This document shows positions 46,767-59,706 of a stretch of DNA of 64,000 nucleotides, piece after piece; position 1 is the first letter of the stretch, and every line of letters starts with the position of its first letter. The stretch is from Scytalidium lignicola. Taxonomy: Eukaryota; Ascomycota; Leotiomycetes. The translations under genes and the position numbers were made by a program. The notes under the pieces were generated by a model. That model searched no databases. It saw only the letters and a program-made list of their open reading frames with translations, and was not told the DNA's origin. The stretch spans positions 62,001-126,000 of the forward strand of contig NCSJ02000062.1 in the NCBI GenBank assembly GCA_002812745.2, given 5' to 3'.

Positions 46767-48938
46767 ATGCTTAAGGCCGACGCCGCGTTGGGTAAGAACG
46801 AATGTGAGAAGCATCCAAAGACCCGCCAGCGGGTCTCGACCTCTTGTACGGAATGCAAAAGGAGGAAACAAAAGGTAGTTATTGGCTGCGTGTCTCCAAT
46901 ATCGAGATCTCACGGGTAACCGGCAAACTCTCAGTGCAACAAACCTAAAGATAGACCATGTAGGAACTGTGCGCGTCGGTATCCGCCCGTCGAATGCACC
47001 TACGAAAGCTCGAGGTTAGTGGAGCCCCTACAGTATAAGCTTAAATTAACTGCGCGACAAAGTGGAGGAGAGAACTAACGAGCCTGTAGCAAACAAAGCA
47101 AATACACCGAAATCATTGTGGATCTCGGCAGCCTTGACTCCACGGCCTCAGGAGCAGTAAGCATTAATAATTTGGGCTTGCTTGCTGACCCACGGCGGCA
47201 TGCGTCTCAGAACAACGAATCTAAAGAACCAGTCTTGGCTGACTGTACATATCAGCAATCACAGGTTTCGGAAACGAGTCTGGTATCTTTGAATGCACAG
47301 AACCCCGGCCCAACTCTTCTCGGGGGAATAAGACCATATAATCAAGATGCTGTTGAATATGCAGGTGTGGAGTTTGATGGAAATACCAGGCCAAGGAACA
47401 TTAGTTTCCTTTGGGAGCCTCAGGGAATGGAACAAAAATGTCCAGCATCACCCTTCGTAATGAAAGAAAAGATATTTACTCCATATCCACGGGACTTTTT
47501 GACATCCTATTACGGAATATCTAACGCACAAATCGGTGGCCCTGCAGTGGACAAACTTCGAACTCTCCCAATTGAGCCATCAGTCAAAAACGTCGAGTTC
47601 CTGTCTTTATGTAGGTAGCATACCGAAGAGTTTTCCGGATAGGTTAGATGCTTACTTCATAAGTCATCGAAAGACTCTCTCCTTTTATGAGTTCAATTGA
47701 CGGTAAAGACTCACCATCGCATTTCAACCGAGAATGGCTCCCTTTCATGATTCAATCACCTCTTGTGGCTTATATCGGGATCCTTACTGCATCTTATTTC
47801 GATGCTGCGGCACGAGGAATTGAACACGAAAAGTCGGTTGATATTATATCAACTAAAGTCAAGTTAATATCTGGCATTAACGAGTACCTCAAAAAGCAGA
47901 GCAAGGCCATTAGTAATGACGCTATTAGTACAGTGATGTCTTTGGCTCACAATGAAGTATAGCTCCTGCTTTGATTTCAATGGACCTCTCTATTGACATT
48001 ACATAGTGGATCTATAATGAGGAGAATGTCGTCATTGCCCATATGAAAGGGCTGCGAGAGATGATTCGATTAAGAGGTGGTCTTGCTAATATCCACCCAG
48101 TGACACTCCGAATGTTACTCACGAGGTATTTATATGTTATATTTAGCATTGCGAAGCTGATCTAATGCATCAATACAGGACGGATTATCAAATTGCATGC
48201 AGCCTTGAATGTGACCTATTCCTAGATGCTAGAGATGAAGACAGCTGTGGCGTTCTGCTGGACACTTATCCAATTATTTTCGACTCACCCCTTCTGCCAT
48301 CAAAAAACCGTTTAGTAGACTCATACAAAGATCTAAAAATATCCCTTGAGACAGCTGCCATTCTCGACGACATGCGTTTTCTCACCATCTCTGCCCTGTC
48401 CCTAGTTCGTGGTGATACCAGCGCTGAACAAACAGCCAAATTCATTACAACAGCAAATTGGATCCACAAGCGTGTTAGCAATGCCCCTCCCCTCGACAAC
48501 TATTTCTACGAAACATGCCGTTCTGCAGCCATTGTCTACAGCACATCAATGTTGCACCGAAAACTACTCTCACAGGTCTGCACAGCGGAACTGCTAGGGA
48601 AATTCTGGATGTCGATGTGGCGCGTCTCTTTATCGGGATGGAAAAAGACGCCGGGGATATTCTTATGGTTAGTGTTGGTCATGACACCTTTCGCACAAGG
48701 TAGATCGGAGGGACGGTTCTTGAAGAGTATGATAAGTGCCAGTATTATGGCCATAGGATTGGAGAATTGGGAGGTTGTGATGATTCAACTACGAGCTTTT
48801 GTTGCTTTGCAGAAGTGGCTTAAAGATGGCGTGGAGAATAAGACTGAAGGTGGGTCTGCTGGTCAGATATCTGCCAAAAGTAAATCTGGTAATGAAAAGT
48901 CCATGGATGGAGGTGAATTGGCAAATAGAGTATTGTAG
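46767..48938 (+). CDS. Zn(II)2Cys6 transcription factor with fungal-specific regulatory domain
   Basis: Six exons (46767-46874, 46935-47014, 47090-47614, 47674-47956, 48007-48125, 48179-48938) give 624 aa. The DNA-binding cluster is split by intron 1: Cys27, 30, 37, 45, 48 and 57, spaced C-X2-C-X6-C-X7-C-X2-C-X8-C with the basic KRRKQK loop. A ~170-residue linker follows, then a helical fungal-specific factor domain (FNREWLPFMIQSPLVAYIGILTASY; HMKGLREMIRLRGGLANI), resembling the DUF3468-type regulatory domain. The target genes are unknown. The exon 3-4 junction was chosen by phase and is the least secure. Confidence 0.85.
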
Positions 48939-49784
48939 TATTATTGGCTATTGTATGTTTGGTGTCAAATTTTTTAGTTTATTGGGCAATCTGGAGATAG
49001 TTAGGGGTTATGGCTTTGTCATAGATATGTGGAGACTACAGCTAGCCTGCTAATAATAATAATTGATCTAACGTATTCCAAATTTGCATTTTGTAGGCCA
49101 GAATACTGCACGTATAACTAGGTCAGAAGTGCACGAATATTTCTAATCTATCTAACTATCTAGCCCTATGACCACATCCTAGTTTGCTTGTTTCAGATGG
49201 TATAACATGGAATTCTAATATTAGCTTTGAAACTAGTTTAAAATAAGATAATGCTAAAAAGTTAAACTGAAGTTCAGCTCAAGCGCAGCCCACTCCGTCT
49301 TTGTTATGTCGAATTCATGAAATCCTCCTACAAACACAATTTGACCGGGCCATCACCATCACAGTGCCTGTTATATTTGTTGCTACGGGATCTCTTATTT
49401 TATTTGACGTAGATAAATGCTTTTTAGAGACAGTACCATGCTGCCTTACCGTGAGCAATTTCTCCATAAAGCAACGTTACATCCTCTCAAGTTCAATATT
49501 AGACTCTTTTAGATCATAAAGCTATCCCATTCCATCTTATATACCCCATATTCTTCATGTCATATCCTATACACCATTTTCATGCTCATACATCTTCAGA
49601 GACCATTCATTTCTCCATAAGTACAAATTCCTGCAAACAAAGGCTAAGAAATTCAATGCTATAACTCTGAAACAACGAAAAAGAGACGATATTATACATA
49701 ATTTTAGGTTTAGATATACATCTTTGCTCCTAAGCAACAACGAATAGTTCGATTTAGAACACATGTAACCAGTTATTAGCCTTA
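48939..49784. other. Convergent intergenic region (Zn2Cys6 factor / 2EXR-like)
   Basis: 846 bp, AT-rich. No supported gene. Confidence 0.5.
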
Positions 49785-50711
49785 CTAGTGGTCGTCCATA
49801 ATTTTCGAAACCCCAGAACCTGTCGGGGCTTGGAGATTCATAAAGTTAGTGAGAATACTTCTGGGAGCAGAAGATGCTTGCTGCTGATGCGGGTTATGAA
49901 ATCCGGATACCTTCCACGGATCAACTTCAAGATTACCCTCGAAAGTGACAGGAACCTCGGAGCTGAATTTCGCCAACTACCAATTAAGAGGTCCAAGGAT
50001 CAGCATTGATAGACGAGTGTTTGATATAAATCCGACAACAAGAAAGATGAGAGAAAAGCAAGAGGAACATAAATTTACCTTCGACAACAATCCAACAACG
50101 CACTGATGATGTCCCGCCTGGGCAAAAGTCCAGCCCGCACGCTTCGAAGGTGGAATATAATCCACCTTCACGATGAGCTTCTGAAGACGATTTCTAAAGC
50201 TCCAAATGTCAAGCAGAATCTCCACGGTACGCGACCAAGCTAATGCGTTGTCGATTATAGTTGAACTTCTTGGTTGGAAATTAAGATCCATGACTAGGAT
50301 CACACTCGGCACAGCTTGGAGGGTGCGATAGCTAATGAAGTCCGTTATTTCGATCCATTTTAGATTGTCCCCTAGATTACCTGGTGGAGTGGCATCAATA
50401 ATAAGGGGGTTTGCATGAAGAATATTGATTGCTTCGGACGTGATTTGGTGGTTTAATAAGAGAATCGTGGGCGTAAAGAGGGCCGGTCTGGATAAATGAC
50501 GCCATCCTTTTCCGGATGAATCGATTAAGGTTGTGTCATTTAAGATCTTTTGATAGTCCTTTTTGAAAGATGGGTATGATAAAGCATTATCATAGATCAG
50601 GTTGCGGAGTTCAAAGGGAAGGGAAAGAAAGGGAGAGTATGATCCAGATGGACTTGTTGAGCCGTCCACAATAGCCTCGGCAATAGTCCTGCTGGAGACG
50701 TTTGCTGCCAT
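49785..50711 (-). CDS. 2EXR/F-box-like protein of unknown function
   Basis: Two exons (50711-50079, 49976-49785) give 274 aa. Near the N-terminus, SPFLSLPFELRNLIYDNAL is the LPxELRxxIY motif typical of the fungal 2EXR and related domains, followed by SRPALFTPTILLLNHQITSEA (the conserved P-xLLLxNrQI-x-EA block). The remainder is a helix/strand-rich region with an unassigned Gln/Ser-rich tail. These proteins are abundant in filamentous ascomycetes and lack a defined biochemical role. An in-frame upstream ATG (50777) would add 22 residues. Confidence 0.75.
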
Positions 50712-51371
50712 GACGATTACATCTGAATATGATTGAGACCTGCTATTGCAAATGAGCAATTCAAATACATAGATCACGTATTTTTATGTTTCATTCATCA
50801 CGCATCACATACATCACGTCAGGCCGGAAATCCGAACACGAGCATCCTCATGACTAAAAATCAACAGGCTAAACGCTTACCAATGACGTTTTGCGGAAAA
50901 CTCAGCCTTATGCGTAGCCTTGTGATCACATTGGCTAAAGTTGGATAACCTCGGTCATCAATTAACTTAAGTGAATCTACACAAGCGGCTTACTCAGTTA
51001 TCCTACTGTGGCCTCAGGAACAAATGTAAGTACTTCCGTACTAAGCTGTCAAAGTGGTTTCGCCATAAAGACAAGCCACAGCCGTCGTGGGGGTGAAGCC
51101 ATTGTAACGGTAACCTTAAACGTTACACGAACTTATCGTCCCCCACAAACATAGCGGTTCTATTGAGAATTACAATATGGATTTGTTCTAGCATAAACCC
51201 ACAATTAGCCCGGAGCGGCAAAGATACGAACTATTATCTGGGGCTTTTTAATATACACGAGACGTCCGTGATTCCGGCCCTTCTCTACAGTGATCGTCGG
51301 TACTGTCCCATGCTCACGCGCAAATCTGATTTGCCCTATATCTACTCCGCACTTCAAACGACTTTGCGAAA
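50712..51371. promoter_or_regulatory. Divergent promoter region (2EXR-like / lactonase-like)
   Basis: 660 bp between divergent start codons. No specific element recognised. Confidence 0.5.
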
Positions 51372-52782
51372 ATGTGGTTCAGCATCCTCCCGCCATTGTT
51401 ATTGCTAGCCTTCGCCGCTGCCTGGCCTTTTGGAATCCCAGGTTTCTCGTCTCTGTCCGATACCTTCCCCATAGTTAATAGGTTGCTTGAGATGCGTTGG
51501 ACTAAGCAATTACCGCTGATCGGTCTCGCGACCACGGCGTCAGCCGGCGCTGCCAATCTCTACGTCTCCTCTTACAGTGGAACTATCACTACACTCCAGC
51601 TGAGCCATAATCCGAATGGAAGTTACTCCTTAAATGCGGTGTCTGTTTCGAATGGGTGTGCTCCTAACCCTTCATGGTTGACGAAGGATAAGTTCAGCGG
51701 TGTGATATACTGCGCTGACGAGGGATTGGATACCGTCAACGGAACCTTGAACTCCTTCTCGGCCACCAAATCTGGAGTGCTTAGCCAGATTGATCGTCAT
51801 GATGTTCCCAATGGCCCGGTGAATTCGGTGGTGTATAACAATGGCAAGGGTTTGGCTGTAGCTCATTAGTAAGAGTTGATTGAACCTTATCTCGTATTAA
51901 GTTTACAAGCTAATATCGTAAAAATAGTGGAGGTTCAGCTGTGACCAGCTGGCATATTTTGCCTTCTGGAGGACTAGAGCTATTGCAAACTTTCGACTTT
52001 ACATTGTCGAAACCTGGCACCAACCCCGCTAGGCAGGATGCTCCTCATCCACATGAAGTACTTGTTGACCCAACAGGCAAATTCGTCATATCTCCCGATC
52101 TTGGTGCAGATTTACTTCGAGTTTTCACCATTGACCCGAAGACAAGTGCTCTCACGGAGAGAACCCCGTTTAATACACCCCCAGGAACAGGTCCTCGACA
52201 TGGGACCTTTCGTGTTTCTAAAGGGCAAACTTACTTCTTCCTTATATCTGAGCTTGGTAATTCAATCACCTCATACAAAGTGATATATGGCCGCAATTCC
52301 ATTAGCTTCAAGGAGACATTTGAGAGTGGAATTGACGGGATTAAGACTACCCCCACTGGTGCAGCTTCAGAGGTTATCTTGACGGTTAGTCTCTCCTCCC
52401 TGGCTTGGAAATATTCATGAATTAACTAACCTGTGATATATAGCCTGATAACAAGTACCTGCTAACTACTTCACGGAACGACTCACTCTTTGAGATCAAG
52501 AACTTCGATCCTAAAAATAGTACGAAGCTGGCGTCTGACAGCCTCCAGAGCTGGATAATTGATGGCGATGGAAAGTTGTCATTGGAACAGCTCTTCCCGG
52601 CAGGAGGATCCTTCCCTCGACACTTTTCGATCAATAAGAATTCCACGCTCGTGGCTGTGGGTCTACAGTATAGCGCTAGTGTTGTAATTGTGAAGAGAAA
52701 TGTTGAAGATAACCTGTATGAGGAATTCGTTGCAGAAATAGATATTCCGGGACAGATCACATCCGTTATCTGGGATGAGTAA
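51372..52782 (+). CDS. Secreted seven-bladed beta-propeller lactonase-like protein
   Basis: Three exons (51372-51868, 51928-52384, 52444-52782) give 430 aa. A signal peptide is evident (MWFSILPPLLLLAFAAAWPFG). The chain then shows repeated beta-propeller units of the 6-phosphogluconolactonase/CMLE family (PF10282-type): NLYVSSYSGTITTLQL, PHPHEVLVDPTGKFVISPDLGADLLRVF, PGTGPRHGTF and GSFPRHFSINKNSTLVAVG. The DxHPHxxxxDPxGKF-like and GPRH-like motifs are characteristic. The substrate is unknown; secreted fungal members are often called muconate-cycloisomerase or lactonase-like without biochemical proof. N-glycosylation sequons (NGS, NGT, NDS, NST) fit secretion. Confidence 0.9.
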
Positions 52783-54978
52783 GCTGACAACGGGTGTTGG
52801 ATAAAAAANGGCATCAGGCCGTTGGCAAAAATAAGAGCGATGAGAGAGTTATTGCATTGACTTCTGTAGGCTGTGCAGATTTATCAAAGCTTAAAATAAA
52901 GAATCAACTTGCATTGTCCTTAGATTTGGAATATTCAATGTATTTACGGCCGAAGGTCCAGATCAATTAAATGCTGTTCTTTCGATTGAAACATAATTAA
53001 GTCATTGTATTGATATCACAGACGAGATATATCCTTACCCCCAAAACTTCAAAAACTACTATTCCTTCTGATGGCATTGGGGGGNAAAATAATATGGATA
53101 TCCCAAAAAGGAAAGCAAAAAGAGAGAGAAAATGAAAAAGAAAAAAAANGAAAAAAAGATAGAGCTGGCAAAAGAGTTCGAGCCTTACTGTACGCTCTAC
53201 ATCTCTACCAACGTCAGTGACAAGCACATCAATACATTAGATTTATTTCCCTTGAAAACCCCCCCCNTCTTTGAACAAACAAATTTGTCCTGACCATTCT
53301 GCCACAATGGCGCGTTTTTGTTGTTCGTTACGAGGCATGTTGCTTATTTAGGTTTATATAGGAACCGCCACTAGACTTTTTCATGAAGGTCGCTAAAATC
53401 AAGAGACGGCCTTATTAATAGTATACTATGTCCACAAGCAAAGTACGTACAGTACACACAGGTCAAGCCATGTTCATGCTCCTTCTCACTATACATGTAC
53501 CAAACCCACGGAGTCCTAGGTGATTTTCTAGAAGAACGGGAGAAGTTTATTCCCAGGAGAAAGGGCTCTCATAATTATACGAATGAAACACAGGATAACA
53601 GCAGTATAGAGAACAATAGCATACAATGGTATGATACTGTACGGATTTACAAAGTGCTATTTCCGTAGCAAGTGCGGTTCGGTGGGGGGGGGGGAGAAGT
53701 TCCCGTGGGGGGGTTATTAACTAGCAGCTTGGCAGCGTACAGTACGGGTAGTTATTATGCGGGGGGTGGGATTGGGGGTGGATCCAGAGTTCGTGTCTAG
53801 ACGATTAGTTTGCCACAAGGGGGGTCATTAGCAAAATGGGGTTAAACGGTGGGCTTCCGGATGAGGAATACAGATTTCCCGTGCACGCCATCGCTCTCTT
53901 GATACAGTAATACAGTAGTAATACGGTATAGTATCTTGCCCCCACCCCTCGGCGATAAGGTGCTGTACACGAGTAATAGTTATCTCTTATCTCGTGACTC
54001 CTGAGTGAATGAATGAAGCAAACGACGTTGCATGTCTGTATGCGGATACTACAGTACAGTGATTACTAGCTTGCCGCTCTGTCGATTCTGGTGTCCTAAT
54101 GCCTGCGAGCTTCCACCTTCATTCTCCAAGTAACAATCCTGTCCTGCCAGATAAAGCTTATTATGCTGCTCATCCAGCAACCAAAATTCGACATGATACA
54201 TCCAGACATGGGTCGAAAAGATCCAAGGATAGAAACACGATACGCAAGCATGAATACAATACCAAGCTTTAGCCTAGTTGGCTTGGCTGCGTAGACGTTC
54301 TGCAAGGGGAACGGTACGTGTAAGAAATTGGAATGATATTAAGCATCTGGCCCGAGCGGGTTGGCACACAGGCCACCTCCATGTTGTTGAGTGCACGTAC
54401 AGTAGTACTGTGGTGATCTAAAGCATAACTACAAGTTTTCCTTCCGCCTTCAACACTCAGTCTTGCTCCAGTCAGCAAAACGGCCCACGAGGCCCTTGGA
54501 TAAATGAGGAAGGTGGTTGAAATGACCTGCTGTCTTTGATGTGTTTCAATAGCAAGTTGTGATAATGCGATCCCGTCTCTTCGGGCGGCGGCGGCGGTGG
54601 TGGTGGTGGTGGTGCTTGACATGAATTACAGCATCAATGATAGTGTTCGAGGTCGTGTATCAGGGTATCAGGGTAAGACCTCGATACAGTTCCTGATCGA
54701 CTCGACCCTGCACCAACATGCATGGCCTGCGCAAATCGCTGAGAGGGTTAAAAGTACAGGTAGCTGCTTCTTTTTCATGCCTTTTTTATTCAATTCTGTT
54801 TTTTTCCACTGTCGTTTGGTTCGTCTTTCTTCCAGCTATAGCTGTCAATTTTCTGCATTCCCTTGGATAGGAGGCTCAGGAGCTTCCACCCTTAACTACG
54901 TTTCGAGAAATTCAACTTGAAAGTAGTTGGCTCATCTATAATCATATATAATAATCTACAAGAACAACCCTCCACAAC
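52783..54978. other. Intergenic, low-complexity and G-rich region
   Basis: 2.2 kb without a supported gene between two plus-strand genes. Three N characters (52809, 53085, 53149) and one at 53267 flank purine-rich or C-rich runs. A G-rich cluster sits at 53680-53785, and TACAGTA words recur from 53450 to 54410. A GGT/GGC trinucleotide repeat lies at about 54588-54614. Confidence 0.55.
54588..54614 (+). repeat. GGC/GGT trinucleotide repeat
   Basis: About four GGC units run into about six GGT units, in an AT-normal intergenic setting. Probably length-variable. Confidence 0.85.
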
Positions 54979-56937
54979 ATGTCGGTCGTTCCAGTGAATG
55001 TGGCCGGTGATGGTGGTGATCCACATGTTCCCGACACCGAGAAAATAGCTACAGACATTGATTCTACCACGACAGCAGTATCGAGCTACATTCGTCCACA
55101 ACACCGGCCGCGCTATGATCCCACGGTGGAGTTTGAGGAGTACCAATACTATGCCAAAGAGACTCGTGCAGAAGAAGATATGATGGAGGCCAAGGACCCT
55201 AGTGATAAGGGTATTAAAGCCCTCCTATTCCCATCCAAGAGCAACAAGGGCGATGTCATCCATAGAAGTCCTGCTGTAGAGAGTGGAGACGAGGAGACTG
55301 ATAAAAACAAGCATATCCATGATAGATCGCATTTTGACCGCCAGAGCGTCACTGATGATGATTGGAAAAATGCCTCTCGCGCTTTGCGCACTGCCACTTG
55401 GTCTTCAGTCTTCTACCTAATCACAACCGACATTCTGGGTCCATCTAACGCACCGTAAGTTCCTTTGGAAAGGGTTCTCGCATCCCTTTTATACTTCAGC
55501 TAGCTGACTTGGTTTTGCAGTTTTGCAATGGCAAGTTTGGGATGGGGGCCAGGTCTTGCTTTGTATACTGTATTCGGTGGTCTAGCTATCTAGTAGGTCT
55601 CAATTTGATTCGTTAGGACCTAGTAGTTTGGCTTAAGCACCAGCTAATCAGAGCGTAGTTCTGGATTCCTCCTCTACTGGATGTTCCTGGAATTGGATTC
55701 TCACAGCTACCCAATGAGGTGCTACGCTGATATTGCCTACCGACTCTACGGTCCATATATACGCCACCTTTTCAATATCCTGCAATCAATCCAATTGCTA
55801 TTCAATGTTGGCATCATCGTTATCGGTAATGGCCAGGCATTGTCCCAGGTATCCAAATTCCACCTCTGCTATGCTGTCTGCTGCCTTGTCTTCGCTCTTG
55901 CTGGCTTTGGCATCGGGCAAGTTCGAACCCTGCAGAAATATGGCTGGGTCGCCAATGTTGCCGTCTGGTTGAATGTCTTCATTATAATCGAGACCATGGC
56001 TGTTGCGGCTCATAGTGACCCTAACTTCGCAGCCGTATCTGCTTCAGCAGGATCCGTGCTCGGTGGATTAACCACCACACCTGATCCTATTACAGGTGCC
56101 TTTCCTCCCGTTGTAACCAGTGCCGGTATCCCAGCATCTACCACCGGATTTGTCGGGGCTATTAACGGCTTGAGTCAAGCTGTATATGCCTATGGAGGTG
56201 CAATGCTGTTCGTAGAATTCATGGCTGAGATGAGACGACCCCGTGACTTCTGGAAGGGTGCGCTCGCTGCTCAGATGTTCATCTACGTGGTCTATGTCTT
56301 CTACGGATGCTTCATGTATGGTATCCAAGGCCAATATAGTATCAACCCGTCAGCTCAAGGTATCTCCCCATATTCCTGGCAGACCCTCGGCAACGTCATT
56401 GGCTTTGTCAGTGCCCTCATCGCCGCGGGGTTGTACGGCAACATCGGGATCAAAGTCCTGTACAATAACATCTTCATGGAGTTCTTTGGCGCGCCTCCGT
56501 TGACAGAGACAACAGGCAAGTTCCTCTGGGCTGCGATCGTTCCTGTCTACTGGTCTCTCGCCTTCATTGTCTCGGCAGCAATCCCTGACTTCGTTGGCTT
56601 AACCTCTCTTGTAGGTGCCATCTGTATCTTGCAATTCTCTTATACCTTCCCTCCGATACTCTATGTGGGGTACAAGATCAAAACAGGCGCCGCCCTTCCG
56701 GGCGAAGGTTTCGATCCCTCCACCGGCGTAGTCGTTCGTCACGATCGCGGTCTGAAACGATGGATTCGTGGGTTCTTTGCGGACAAATGGTGGCTTAACA
56801 CTTTCAACATCATCTACTTCCTCGGTGCCTTGGTTACTTGTGGATTAGGTGCTTACAGTGCCATCGAGAACCTCATTGCTTCTTTCAAGGAACCCCAGCA
56901 CACGGCGTTTACTTGCCATTCTCCTGTCGCGCCTTGA
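54979..56937 (+). CDS. AAAP-family amino-acid transporter
   Basis: Three exons (54979-55454, 55521-55592, 55659-56937) give 608 aa. A long hydrophilic N-terminal tail (~130 residues) precedes the Aa_trans domain, which begins at about residue 140 (ALRTATWSSVFYLITTDILGPSNAPFAMASLGWGPG). Around ten membrane segments follow, including FNILQSIQLLFNVGIIVIGNGQAL, AMLFVEFMAEMRRPRDFWKGAL and a C-terminal FNIIYFLGALVTCGLGAYSAIENLI. The layout fits fungal neutral/aromatic amino-acid permeases of the Mtr type. The substrate cannot be read from sequence. The N-terminal tail carries several lysines and acidic clusters that could support ubiquitin-dependent regulation (inference). Confidence 0.92.
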
Positions 56938-58211
56938 TTTCTATTTTGTTTTTTTACGAGTTAATCTGGGTGGGAGGTTTGAATTTGGTGGATTTTGTCG
57001 GTGCTGCAGTTAAATATGATATCTTTCTAGTTTCTTTGCCTGGGAAGGAGGAAGGGGCGTTGATTATGGGGAGGTTTTGCACTACTTAGGAGAGCTATTC
57101 GCAAATATCAAGGTAAATTTCTCTTGTTGTTATCTTTGAATTAGATATAAGAATGTAATCATATTTTATTCATTCCCATTCTGCATATCGTAAAAAAGTC
57201 TATCACGAATCTAGCCTCGTCCGATGAATTCAATCAAATAATTTTGCAATCCTAGAACCTCGCAGCTTTGTCTTCATTTTGAGGGAAATGCTAGAGTTTC
57301 AGCCCCCAAAAATTGGAGGTTGCAATATAACTATAACAGTATTAGCACATATATACCTAGGATTTTTTTTNCTTATATCTCTGACTGGTTGGGTTGCGCT
57401 TTTCCGTGGCGTTTGTCGGTGTGTCTGCAACCCTTGTTAGACGACGGCCAAGGTCCTAATTAGTGGTAATTTGAAAGGAATATATACTTATACTATATTA
57501 TAAAAGGTGTGAGATTAATAGGATTATCAATGAATGTTTGCGTGTTTTTAAATTTGTTATTCTTTCGATGGGCTCCATGGTTTCGGAAATATTTCACCGT
57601 TTATTATTCCGCATGGATGGATACTACGCCCCGCTGTGGTTGGTTTTTGACGGGCAGACGGGGCAGCTGGGGAACCCTAGTTTCAGTAAACTTGGGCGCT
57701 AATGGGTCCCTGCGTCAGTCCAGGGCTTGATACAAGTCGAGTACTCGTGGCGGTCAAAGTTTAGCACCTCTTATTTTAAACATTTTGAAAATATATGTCT
57801 TCGGTATTCTAATGGAGAATGACCTCTCTTGAAATATGTCATCAAATGTATTGTCTGAAGATATGGGACTAAATATTGTCCTGGGCTCAGGTTGATCCAT
57901 ACTGACTGGTGAGTTCCCATACCGCCCACTCCGTGTCTGAAGTAGTTGTGATGGGTCTATCATTCCGAACATTTCTAAGGGATGTTGCAATACGATGGAG
58001 ACATGGCAATTAAAATCTGTAGCATTCAAAAACTAACTTACAACAATGAAGAAAATCAGATTATCCAGCTGCTAAGAGAAATCTCCTACCCCTGTTTACG
58101 TCGACACTCCACCTGACACTTGCCCGAGTCTGCTTTGATGCAAATGTTGACTATATAAGTCTCACAACTTTCATCAAATCTCCTCAACTGCATTGGAGCT
58201 CTTAGAGCTCT
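56938..58211. other. Convergent intergenic region (AAAP transporter / DUF6594)
   Basis: 1.27 kb with an N at 57371 beside a T run. No supported gene. Confidence 0.5.
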
Positions 58212-59706
58212 CTAATTAGTTCCACCGCGAGTGACGACGAGGATTGTTACCAATACAGCGCAATATCCACATGCTCCGATCATGATGCTTTCTACTTTAG
58301 CGTAGGTTAATCCCGACATCAGTATCACAAAAACAATGACGGCCACGGTGAAGACACTTGTTGTTCCGGCTGCATTCATTGGTTGAAGCCATAGAAGGAA
58401 ATTGGGGACCAGAAGAATCAGCACTACAAGGATCAGACCTGAGATCTTGGCAAGCGTCTTTAACTTCTCGCGGTCAAAGAACCTAGTCTTGTCCGTTGCA
58501 CCCTCCGGGGCATCGGTCCCCAAAAGCCGCTATCATCGAGTCAGTCAGCATATGGCGGAGATGTGCAAATCAGGCACTTACAGTCCACCATGAATCAGGA
58601 GAGAGTATAAGGTGTTTCTCCAACAAGTCATCGATTTTACTGCTTTGAGTGCTCGGTTTAAAATCTCCATTTGGGCATGCCATATCATCTGCTTCACACA
58701 TCCTGTCGTACTCGCCGTCATTCAAGGGTCCATCTTTACCATGTAGGTAATTCCACATATTTTTAATCTTCCAATCTGGAGCAGGACACAGTTGTCGAAG
58801 CTGGTTGAGATTCAAGAACAAAGTACCTACTCAGCCAACTGTTAGCTTCTTATTTTTCTTCTTCTTTCTTTTCTTCTTTCGGTATAGAGCTATGCCTTAA
58901 AGAGCTTCTGGTATGACTCACCATATTCTCGAGTCAAAGCACTTAGTTTCCATTTCAGTTCCTTCTTTTCCTCGGATTCCTGTTCAAGTCCCTGCAAAGA
59001 CCGAAGACTATCTGGATTTTGGCGATAGTCTTTCAAGTCTGCATTGAAAAGCTTTTTCTCTAGGTCTGAAATCTGTGCACCAAGCTCGAACAGGAGTCTG
59101 GTGTGGACCTGACCAAAGATGCGGAATGCCCCCTGGTCTGGATTATCAAAGGCCGCAGCGAGCTGTGGCCAACCTTGTGGGTATTTGAAATCTTATCACT
59201 GGTTAGTAATTAAAGCAATTTAAACTATAGGTTGACTTACAATTTCGATGCTGTAATTGGTTGTATCCTAGTCTTATATCCTCATCGGATGGGGTTGGAG
59301 CGTTAGGATCATATATGCATTTCCACAATGAGCTTAATAGATCACGCAACTTCTCCAACTTCAAAAAGTATTTTCTTTCTTTATCCAAGTTAGTTTTTTT
59401 TTTTACTCTTGAAGATCAAAGAATGATTTATATTCTCGAGGGGTATTTACCTTTTTTGGTTGCTACCGAATGTGGACGGCATGCCTCCTCGTCTATACTG
59501 GTTAAACCAGTCGAGGTACTTGACTCTGGTATATCAAAGATAGATTCCATTGAAGTCAATGGTATATCAATCCCAGAGCTGGTGGGCAGGCTGCGGGCAA
59601 CACTTGGAATTGGGAGCTCAGCCTTACTCAGATCCGAGGTGGAAGCTAATAAAGGGGTAAGTCTCGCTGTTGAACTCTCCCCCACGACTTCACTTAAGGA
59701 CGCCAT
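58212..59706 (-). CDS. DUF6594-type membrane protein of unknown function
   Basis: Five exons (59706-59451, 59378-59241, 59191-58922, 58826-58582, 58529-58212) give 408 aa. After an ~80-residue Ser/Thr-rich N-terminus, the chain shows the fungal DUF6594 arrangement: YPQGWPQLAAAFDNPDQGAFRIFGQVHTRLLFELGAQISDLE, a long helical/coiled-coil region, then three C-terminal membrane segments (about 332-352, 356-377 and 380-400). The family is expanded in filamentous ascomycetes, with no assigned biochemical function, and is mentioned in connection with heterokaryon-incompatibility-type neighbourhoods in some genomes. A highly hydrophobic C-terminus and a soluble N-terminus suggest membrane tethering. 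Intron 1 contains an A12 tract just before a CTAAC branch-like site. Confidence 0.8.

Noticed and set aside
46611..46913. 100-codon minus-strand frame
   Set aside because: It overlaps exon 1 of the Zn2Cys6 factor on the opposite strand and has no domain.
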